From assembly GCA_002720285.1 (NCBI GenBank), contig PBHT01000012.1:1-8627 (forward strand): a stretch of DNA of 8,627 nt. Reading direction: 5' to 3'. This DNA is from Acidobacteriota bacterium. Its GTDB lineage: Bacteria > Acidobacteriota > Vicinamibacteria > Vicinamibacterales > UBA823. Below are positions 1-5,565 of this stretch, in pieces (the first letter of the stretch is position 1; every line of letters begins with the position of its first letter). The notes beneath the pieces were generated by a model, which saw nothing but the letters and a program-made list of their open reading frames with translations, did no database searches and was not told the origin of the DNA. The position numbers and the translations under genes are program-made.

Positions 1-1
1 T

Positions 2-1186
2 GATGTAGTTGACGCTCGAACGCTAAGAGTTGCCCACAAGGTGCCACTCAGTGGCCGCCCGAATAACGTTGCTATCCGTAACGATGGTCAACGGGTCTAC
101 GTTGCGATTGTTTCATCGCCTGGAGCCGTCGATGTGATCGATACGAATTCGATGGAGCTAGTGAAAAGCATTCTCACAGCAGGCGGGGTCCACAACACAT
201 TCATAAGTCCCGACAGCAAACATGTTATCGCTGGCTCAATCTCAGGACGCAACCTCACTGTGATCGATGCCGAGAGTGAAATCGCGCTCTGGACCTTGTT
301 TTTTGACGCCGGCGTCCGGCCGATGTCATTCGAAACACACCCGGACGGTTCTACTCGCCGTATCTTCGTACAACTTTCCAACTTTCATGGCTTTGCAGTA
401 GTCAATTTCGATGAACGCCGCGAAGAGCAGGCGCGGGTCGAACTCCCTACGATTCCCGAGGAGGAACGCCATACCGAGTTTCTACAAGGCTCCCCTTCAC
501 ACGGCCAAGGCGTGGCCCCTGACGGTAGAACTTTATGGCTGTGCAGTAAGGTGAACAGCCATGTCTACGCCTACTCCCTACCCGATTTAGAGTATCTCGG
601 TGGCGTCCACGTAGGCAGTCATCCGGACTGGCTCACATTTTCACCTGACAGTAAATATGTCTACGTCGCCAACGCCGGATCGAACTCCACGTCCGTCGTC
701 AGCGTGGAGACACTTGAAGAGGTGACGCAAATTCCTGTGGGACAGGTACCAAAAAGAGTGATTACGGCGGTGATTCCTGCGGCGACTGTCACCGCTTGGA
801 GCACCGCCGACACTGGATCAAGTGCATCAGTTGATCGCGAAGCCCTTGACTATGAATTTTATAGAGATCAGGTAGAGCCAATCTTCATTAACAAACGCGG
901 AGGTCTGGCCCGTTGTGTGGTCTGCCATGCGACTAGAACCCGCTTTAGGCTTCAGGCGCCGCCACCGGAAGGTGCCACCTGGAATGCTGAGCAGTCCCGT
1001 CAAAATTTTGAAACTTCACGACGGATGGTCGTGCCCGGCGACCCACTGGGCAGCCGGCTCTTGCAACTACCACTCGCGGAAGAGGCTGGCGGCAACCCGT
1101 TCCACCCGGGTGGCAAGCACTGGACCTCACAGACCGACCCCGAATGGCAGACTATCGCTAGCTGGATCCGCGGGAGCCGCAACTAG
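2..1186 (+). CDS. YVTN-type beta-propeller protein with C-terminal haem c domain, 5'-partial
   Basis: The reading frame is open to the left edge of the window. The codons before the GTG at 41 already read as propeller sequence (DVVDARTLRVAHKV), so that GTG is not the start and the true N-terminus lies upstream. About 394 residues are visible. The first roughly 265 contain repeated beta-propeller blades of the YVTN/lactonase type, with motifs such as SPDSKHV, HPDGS, APDGRTLW and SPDSKYVYVAN. The C-terminal part starts near YEFYRDQVEPIF and holds one CxxCH haem c site, CVVCH at 914-928. It continues with MVVPGDPLGSRLL and a final WIRG helix, a pattern common in small cytochrome c domains of Planctomycetes and Acidobacteria. 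The role is probably periplasmic electron transfer or substrate binding; the substrate is unknown. The propeller-then-haem order is the reverse of cytochrome cd1 nitrite reductase, and no d1-haem features were recognised. It converges on the next gene with a 23-nt gap. Confidence 0.85.
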   Translation, partial: DVVDARTLRVAHKVPLSGRPNNVAIRNDGQRVYVAIVSSPGAVDVIDTNSMELVKSILTAGGVHNTFISPDSKHVIAGSISGRNLTVIDAESEIALWTLFFDAGVRPMSFETHPDGSTRRIFVQLSNFHGFAVVNFDERREEQARVELPTIPEEERHTEFLQGSPSHGQGVAPDGRTLWLCSKVNSHVYAYSLPDLEYLGGVHVGSHPDWLTFSPDSKYVYVANAGSNSTSVVSVETLEEVTQIPVGQVPKRVITAVIPAATVTAWSTADTGSSASVDREALDYEFYRDQVEPIFINKRGGLARCVVCHATRTRFRLQAPPPEGATWNAEQSRQNFETSRRMVVPGDPLGSRLLQLPLAEEAGGNPFHPGGKHWTSQTDPEWQTIASWIRGSRN

Positions 1187-1209
1187 GCAGCACCTCGCAC
1201 TCGGTCGAG

Positions 1210-1920
1210 CTACTGCTTGTTATACGAGAGGCCTGCTTCCTGGGCCTTCTCGATCGCAATAACCATCGCTGGCACGACGGTCACTCCCGGCAGCAGATTC
1301 GCTCGGAGTACCGCATCGATATCAGCCGCTGCTCCTTTGCCCCTCGCCTCGAGTTCGAACCCCCATGAGTTAAGAGCGTTGTTGCACATAATAAACTTTG
1401 TACCCATCTCCTGAAGTCTTTCAATCCCAACTAGGGGCATAGCAACCCTAAGCGCATCGAAGTTAGGAGACTGCAACCCCTTTGCGAGAAGAATCGAATC
1501 GTCCGAGGTCGGGCGATTGAACACGTTCCTCGTGTATGGCCTGCCATCCGAGTCGTCCAAGCCGGCGTACTCACCCACACTGTACCTAGACCAAATCTCG
1601 TCGTTAAACCCCATGAAAATACTCGACGCTGGACCGCCGCCGTAAAAGGTCCCCACTGTGCCCACCCTCTCATTGCCGACCCCGTAGGCCGAGGCATAGG
1701 TGTTGATGTAGTTAAAGATGTGCACCAGTGGAAAGCCCTGCTTGTAGTTCGGAAAGTCAAAAAAGCATTTGCGATCACCCGTTACGTCCCCGAGCCAATC
1801 GTCCGGAGCCGACTGGCTGGACGCCTCGATAACACGCCTATCCCATGGCAAACTGACCGCCATAGTCATTCCCATCAGGCGACCCAAAAAACTACGGCGT
1901 GGAGTGGACTCAAAAGACAT
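1210..1920 (-). CDS. Tat-exported DsrE/DsrF-like protein
   Basis: The product is 236 aa. I chose the ATG at 1918-1920 because a GGAGGG ribosome binding site lies 8 nt upstream of it and because it begins a clean Tat leader: STPRRSFLGRLMG followed by a hydrophobic stretch. A longer frame that adds 12 residues has no such support. The C-terminal third resembles the DsrE/DsrF sulfur-relay fold: a strand with MGTKFIMCNNAL (Cys179), then LLPGVTVVPAMVIAIEKAQEAGLSY, close to the LPGVTVVPAGV...QxxGY ending of that family. The middle section (roughly residues 53-135, with FDFPNYKQGF and GTVGTFYGGG) is less familiar. DsrE-family proteins bind or relay sulfur through a cysteine. The only other cysteine is Cys52. 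Whether Cys179 is active is inference. The gene is divergent from the YcnI-like gene and convergent with the haem c protein gene. Fold assignment is moderate; function is unproven. Confidence 0.75.
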   Translation of the reverse strand: MSFESTPRRSFLGRLMGMTMAVSLPWDRRVIEASSQSAPDDWLGDVTGDRKCFFDFPNYKQGFPLVHIFNYINTYASAYGVGNERVGTVGTFYGGGPASSIFMGFNDEIWSRYSVGEYAGLDDSDGRPYTRNVFNRPTSDDSILLAKGLQSPNFDALRVAMPLVGIERLQEMGTKFIMCNNALNSWGFELEARGKGAAADIDAVLRANLLPGVTVVPAMVIAIEKAQEAGLSYNKQ

Positions 1921-2111
1921 CGGCAAAACCCTCCAATAAATACAGATACCAAGCAACTGTCAGCGTCTTGGCTTCCCGGAACGCTCACCAAGGGCGGAAC
2001 ACCATCGGCGCACCAATTATTCCATAACACCCACCACTTCCGCCCAGCTTATGAGAGAATTTTGTACTGGCTTATTGAGGTTTATCGGCGATGGTACAAA
2101 GGAGTATACCC
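1921..2111. other. Divergent intergenic region
   Basis: These 191 bases separate the 5' ends of the DsrE-like gene (minus strand) and the YcnI-like gene (plus strand), so promoters for both should lie here. The ribosome binding sites are visible: GGAGGG (on the minus strand) next to the first gene and AAAGGAG at 2098-2104 next to the second. I could not pick a convincing -35/-10 pair on either strand. I saw no strong inverted repeat and no small ORF with its own ribosome binding site. Confidence 0.6.
2098..2104 (+). promoter_or_regulatory. Ribosome binding site that fixes the start of the YcnI-like gene
   Basis: AAAGGAG lies 7 nt before the ATG at 2112. It overlaps the codons of the longer frame that begins at 2091, so translation should start at 2112, which also gives a standard signal peptide. 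Confidence 0.75.
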
Positions 2112-2753
2112 ATGCGATTGGCTGTTACTGCCCTTCTGTTCAGTCTTCTTGGCACGATGGCTGAAGCACACGTTACAGTCGTGCCACACGAATCGACCCT
2201 TGGTCGAAGTCAAGTGTACACAGTGCGAGTACCAGCCGAGGGCGGAGTGACCACGAGCCAGACGGTCCTACACATTCCGGAAGGCGTGACAGTCTCCAGA
2301 GTGAGAACCCAACCCGGCATGCAGGTCGACGTCAGGCGTGAGAACGACAGAATCGTTCAGATTACCTGGACCCTAGACGTTCATCCAGGTTCTTACGCCG
2401 AATTTCAATTTATCGCCAGAAATCCAGAAGAGGGTTCCGAAATTGTCTGGAAGGCACAGCAAGTCCATCCCGATGGCACTAGCACCGACTGGGTCAATCC
2501 CCCTGAGAACCAGAGACCAGCGTCAGTCACCAAACTTGTGGCCCCTGAGGATGCCTACAGTTACTTTATTCGCACATATCCGCTTGTCGATGACCCACTG
2601 ATAGGCGACATCCGTCGAATCTTCGCCGAAACCCACGACGGTAATCCGGCCGGTGATGCAGACGTCCGGCACATACTCTGGCGATTACTTTTCGAACGAG
2701 ACCTCTACCCGACCCTCGACGAGGCCACGGCTGACTGGTATGGTGCGGGATGA
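2112..2753 (+). CDS. YcnI-like (DUF1775) exported copper-binding-type protein
   Basis: The product is 213 aa. The start at 2112 is chosen over an in-frame ATG at 2091 because AAAGGAG (2098-2104) lies 7 nt before it and because it begins a normal Sec signal peptide, MRLAVTALLFSLLGTMAEA. Cleavage after AEA would leave histidine (His20 of the precursor) as the first mature residue, followed by VTVVPHES. This HVTVxPxES start, with YTVRVPAEGG, LHIPEGV and PGM, matches the DUF1775/YcnI family. In characterised YcnI the N-terminal His helps bind Cu(II). Residues about 25-135 are the DUF1775 domain, including Trp86, Trp113 and Trp127. The last 70 or so residues (from VAPEDAYSYFIRTYP to the end) are not recognised. 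Copper handling is inferred from the family; no copper chaperone or copC/copD gene is visible nearby. The gene is probably monocistronic. Confidence 0.85.
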   Translation: MRLAVTALLFSLLGTMAEAHVTVVPHESTLGRSQVYTVRVPAEGGVTTSQTVLHIPEGVTVSRVRTQPGMQVDVRRENDRIVQITWTLDVHPGSYAEFQFIARNPEEGSEIVWKAQQVHPDGTSTDWVNPPENQRPASVTKLVAPEDAYSYFIRTYPLVDDPLIGDIRRIFAETHDGNPAGDADVRHILWRLLFERDLYPTLDEATADWYGAG

Positions 2754-2781
2754 TAGCCAGTTGCAATCGCAAGGCTGAGGC

Positions 2782-2810
2782 TTGACACGGTGGCCATAAG
2801 CAACCAGAGT
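2782..2810 (+). promoter_or_regulatory. Candidate sigma-70-type promoter of the first aminotransferase gene
   Basis: A perfect TTGACA box is at 2782-2787. With a 17-nt spacer, a weak -10 (CAGAGT, 2805-2810) follows. The second aminotransferase gene has TTGACA at a matching place (4223), also followed after 17 nt by a weak box of the same xAxAxT form. TTGACA ends 34 nt before the shared 19-nt repeat here and 35 nt before it in the other copy. Conservation in both copies supports a regulatory role; the poor -10 keeps confidence low. Confidence 0.4.
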
Positions 2811-2821
2811 TTGATCTTGGA

Positions 2822-2840
2822 TAGCCGGTCGATGATGGCC
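2822..2840 (+). repeat. 19-nt leader repeat, copy 1
   Basis: TAGCCGGTCGATGATGGCC occurs identically at 4264-4282, in both cases between the TTGACA box and the ribosome binding site of an aminotransferase gene. It may be a protein-binding site, a leader RNA element, or simply a remnant of the duplication. Part of it (GGTC-GATGAT-GGCC) could form a small 4-bp hairpin. Confidence 0.8.
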
Positions 2841-2866
2841 AAGTTGAATACCTGAAGGAGAGACCT

Positions 2867-4036
2867 ATGTCACTGTCACGTCGCGCATTCGTTCAGTCTC
2901 TTGGCATTGGTAGCGCGGGCGCGCTGTCTACCGCCTGGATCATAGGTGGAGGCCGTGAAGCCCTGACCTGGACCCCGGACCCATTTGAGGCAGTTCTCCA
3001 AGCCTCCACCCAGCAAGGTGTTATCAGGATTAGCTCCAACGAAAACGCCCGTGGCCCAGGAAAGGCCGCGCTTGATGCAATGCGAAAAGTGATCACTGGC
3101 GACGTTGGACGCTACGGTCGTGAAGTGGCGAACACAGAACTGCCAGCAGCAATTGCTAACCGCGTAGGCCGCGGACTCACATCGGAAAACATTCTCACCT
3201 CAACTGGCTCAGCTGGAATCCTTGAAGCTGGGGTGCGAGCCTACGTCTCAGAGAGTAAACCACTCGTAAACGCTGCCCCATCTTACGAAAACCCGACGGA
3301 GATCGCCGGCCTACTCGGCGCAGAGGTTCGCAGGGTGCCGGTAGATGCTAACCTAAAGCTCGACCTCGACGGAATGGCCGAGGCCGCTAAGGGCGCCGGA
3401 CTTGTCTTCCTCTGTAATCCGAATAACCCAACCGCAACTGCGCATTCACAGTCTGCTGTGTCAGCCTTTATCCAGCGAGTTAAGTCCGACTCACCTGACA
3501 CAGCGATTCTCGTGGACGAAGCCTACATAGACTACGCAACCGACACGACCGTCGGGACTGCGGCAGCTGAAACCTTAAAATATGACGATGTCTTCGTCGC
3601 TAGAACATTTTCGAAAGCTTACGGAATGGCTGGGCTCCGAATGGGCTATGCAACGGGTCGACCAACCACTCTTGCCAAGCTCTCCGCTGCTTGGGGCTTG
3701 GGCGACCTGAACATACTAACGGCGACTGGCGCGATTGCGTCGTTGAACGAACCTGACCATATGGTGGCTGAGCGCGAAGAGAATCGTCGGGTCCGGGATT
3801 TCACTATCAATGCGTTCAAGGAAATGGGTTACGAAGCATCAGACTCACAAACCAATTTCGTGTTCGTCAATGTGCGCCAACCAGCAGCCGAGTTTCGCGA
3901 TGCGGCCCGTGACCAAGGGGTTCTGGTCGGACGAGACTTTCCACCACTTGAGCAGACTCATGCGCGTATCTCACTTGGCACCATGGAAGAGATGCAGCAG
4001 GCGGTGGAAGTGTTTAAGAGAATCCTCGAAACCTAG
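2867..4036 (+). CDS. Tat-exported HisC-like PLP aminotransferase, copy A
   Basis: The product is 389 aa. GAAGGAG (2854-2860) lies 6 nt before the ATG. The N-terminus is a Tat leader: SLSRRAFVQSLG, then a hydrophobic stretch to about residue 27. The rest is a class I/II fold-type I aminotransferase of the histidinol-phosphate aminotransferase (HisC) family. Seen in order are SSNENARGP (about 56-64), a TSTGSAGIL cofactor-phosphate loop (about 111-119), CNPNNPTA (183-190), VDEAYIDY (216-223), TFSKAYGMAGLR with the Schiff-base lysine Lys250, and ARISLGT with the carboxylate-binding arginine Arg367. HisC itself is cytoplasmic and about 350 aa; the extra length here is the leader. Export with PLP bound is plausible because Tat moves folded proteins. 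The substrate is unknown, and no other his gene is present, so I do not assign hisC. It is followed by its own terminator. Confidence 0.88.
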   Translation: MSLSRRAFVQSLGIGSAGALSTAWIIGGGREALTWTPDPFEAVLQASTQQGVIRISSNENARGPGKAALDAMRKVITGDVGRYGREVANTELPAAIANRVGRGLTSENILTSTGSAGILEAGVRAYVSESKPLVNAAPSYENPTEIAGLLGAEVRRVPVDANLKLDLDGMAEAAKGAGLVFLCNPNNPTATAHSQSAVSAFIQRVKSDSPDTAILVDEAYIDYATDTTVGTAAAETLKYDDVFVARTFSKAYGMAGLRMGYATGRPTTLAKLSAAWGLGDLNILTATGAIASLNEPDHMVAEREENRRVRDFTINAFKEMGYEASDSQTNFVFVNVRQPAAEFRDAARDQGVLVGRDFPPLEQTHARISLGTMEEMQQAVEVFKRILET

Positions 4037-4065
4037 GGTTTTCAACCGCTGTTTGGGGTATCCCA

Positions 4066-4101
4066 GGAGTGCGCTGGTTCGACCAGCGCACTCCTTCCTT
4101 T
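4066..4101 (+). terminator. Rho-independent terminator after aminotransferase copy A
   Basis: A perfect 13-bp stem (GGAGTGCGCTGGT at 4066-4078 pairing with 4082-4094) with a 3-nt loop is followed by TTCCTTT. It begins 30 nt after the stop codon. An almost identical hairpin follows copy B. The T-run is interrupted, but the stem is long and GC-rich. Confidence 0.85.
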
Positions 4102-4222
4102 AGCCATTAACCGAGACCTATGAATATCCACACTGCGCCGATGCACTCGCGCTCGCCGTGCCTACGTTTAGTCGGTGTCCGCCAACGCTGGTAACAGGCA
4201 ATCCTGCCTCGAAGACTTACGC

Positions 4223-4251
4223 TTGACACAGAGACGGCCAGCACCCAAACT
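4223..4251 (+). promoter_or_regulatory. Candidate sigma-70-type promoter of the second aminotransferase gene
   Basis: TTGACA at 4223-4228 is followed, after 17 nt, by CAAACT (4246-4251), a weak -10. It lies downstream of the copy A terminator, so copy B is expected to have its own transcript. The same arrangement precedes copy A. Confidence 0.4.
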
Positions 4252-4263
4252 TTGGGCGTCAAG

Positions 4264-4282
4264 TAGCCGGTCGATGATGGCC
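4264..4282 (+). repeat. 19-nt leader repeat, copy 2
   Basis: Identical to 2822-2840 and placed at nearly the same distance from the start codon of the paralogous gene (26 nt in both). The flanking leader sequence between repeat and ribosome binding site has diverged. Confidence 0.8.
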
Positions 4283-4308
4283 GAGTTCGATTATTGAGGG
4301 AGAAACCT

Positions 4309-5478
4309 ATGTCACTGTCACGTCGCGCATTCGTTCGGTCCCTTGGCGTTGGTAGCGCGGGTGCGCTGTCTACGCCCTGGATTCTCGGTCGAAGTGGTGA
4401 AGCCTTGAATTGGACACCGGATCCATTCGAAGCAGTCCTGCAAGCCTCCACTCAGCAGGAGGTGATCAAAATTAGCGGTAACGAAAACGCTCGCGGTCCG
4501 GGCGAGGCGGCCGTCGACGCAATGGTGAAGCTGATTAGAGACAACGTCGGGCGTTACCACTTTAATCTGGCACGTGAAGAACTCCCGGAAGCCATCGCTA
4601 GAAATCTTGGCTACGGACTCACGGCGGAGAATGTTCTGATCTCAACCGGTTCGGGCGCGATTCTGACTGCAGGGGTGCGCGCCTACGTTTCGGAGAGTAG
4701 GCCCCTCGTTAACGGTGCCCCCTCATTCGGAAGTCCAAACCGGACCGCGAGTCAGATCGGCGCGAGCATTCGTGAGGTTCCGGTCGATGCCAATCTAAGA
4801 CTCGACCTTGACGGGATGGCCGAGGCCGCTATCGGTGCTGGACTCGTCTTTCTGTGCAATCCCAACAACCCGACGGCAACTGCGCATTCGCTAGCTGACG
4901 TAACAGCGTTCATCGAACGGGTCAAGGCGAGTTCACCTGACACAGCGATCCTCGTCGACGAGGCCTACATCGAATACGCGACCGACGCAAACGTTGAGAC
5001 AGCCACCACCCAAGCCTTGGAACACGACAATGTCTTCGTCGCGAGAACCTTCTCGAAGGGTTACGGTATGGCCGGCTTACGCCTCGGCTATGCGGCCGCG
5101 CGACCGGCTACCCTCGCGAAGCTCAACGCGGCCTGGGGTTTAGGAAGCGTGAATATCTTGACTGCCTCAGCCGCGATCGCGTCGCTGAATGACCCTGATC
5201 GCATGCTCAACGAACGCGAAGAAAACCGTCGCGTGCGGAATTTCACCAGAAGAGCGTTTGAGGAGATGGGCTACGAGACCACTGACTCGCAAACCAATTT
5301 CCTGTTCGTGAATGTGCGCCAACCGGCTGCCGAGTTTCGCGATGCGGCCCTCGACCAAGGCGTCCAGGTGGGACGAGATTTCCCCCCGATGGAACAGACA
5401 CATGCGCGGATCTCGCTTGGCACCATGGAAGAAATGGAGCGGGCCGTCGAGGTATTCAGAAGGATCCTCGAAACTTAG
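4309..5478 (+). CDS. Tat-exported HisC-like PLP aminotransferase, copy B
   Basis: The product is 389 aa, the same length as copy A, aligning without gaps at about 75% identity (96 differences counted by hand). The ATG at 4309 is preferred over an upstream in-frame TTG at 4294, because GAGGGAG (4296-4302) lies 6 nt before it and the Tat leader MSLSRRAFVRSLG starts here exactly as in copy A. All cofactor motifs are kept: NENARGP, STGSGAIL, CNPNNPTA, DEAYIEY, TFSKGYGMAGLR (Lys250) and ARISLGT (Arg367). Differences cluster in residues about 71-150, while residues 161-190 and the C-terminal 70 are nearly unchanged. That pattern fits two active enzymes with different substrate preference rather than a decaying copy, but this is inference. 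A terminator follows, then the formate dehydrogenase gene 87 nt after the stop codon. Confidence 0.88.
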   Translation: MSLSRRAFVRSLGVGSAGALSTPWILGRSGEALNWTPDPFEAVLQASTQQEVIKISGNENARGPGEAAVDAMVKLIRDNVGRYHFNLAREELPEAIARNLGYGLTAENVLISTGSGAILTAGVRAYVSESRPLVNGAPSFGSPNRTASQIGASIREVPVDANLRLDLDGMAEAAIGAGLVFLCNPNNPTATAHSLADVTAFIERVKASSPDTAILVDEAYIEYATDANVETATTQALEHDNVFVARTFSKGYGMAGLRLGYAAARPATLAKLNAAWGLGSVNILTASAAIASLNDPDRMLNEREENRRVRNFTRRAFEEMGYETTDSQTNFLFVNVRQPAAEFRDAALDQGVQVGRDFPPMEQTHARISLGTMEEMERAVEVFRRILET

Positions 5479-5506
5479 GGATGTCAATCGGCAGCTGGAG
5501 TGTTCC

Positions 5507-5538
5507 AGGAGTGCGCTGGTTCAGCCAGCGCACTCTTT
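5507..5538 (+). terminator. Rho-independent terminator after aminotransferase copy B
   Basis: An 11-bp perfect stem (5509-5519 with 5525-5535), extended by a G-T and an A-T pair, carries a 5-nt loop and runs into TTT. The 18 bases CCAGGAGTGCGCTGGTTC (5505-5522) are identical to those at 4063-4080 in the copy A terminator. The hairpin ends only 28 nt before the formate dehydrogenase start codon, so it may also sit in that gene's leader. Confidence 0.8.
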
Positions 5539-5565
5539 CATCTATGTAAAGACCGCGCTGACGCC

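Noticed and set aside
1187..1209. Small palindrome CTCGGTCGAG between the convergent genes
   Set aside because: A 4-bp stem without a T-run is too short to act as a bidirectional terminator.
1720..2250. Plus-strand ORF of 176 codons across the divergent region
   Set aside because: It overlaps the well-supported DsrE-like and YcnI-like genes, including both their starts, and its translation resembles no protein.
2755..2776. Hairpin right after the YcnI-like gene (AGCC..TTGC / GCAA GGCT)
   Set aside because: It has eight pairs with a 2-nt bulge and no T-run, so it is too weak to call a terminator.
2867..4036. Calling the aminotransferases hisC (histidine biosynthesis)
   Set aside because: Both have Tat leaders, there are two copies, and no other his gene is present. 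The family match supports the fold and cofactor, not that pathway.
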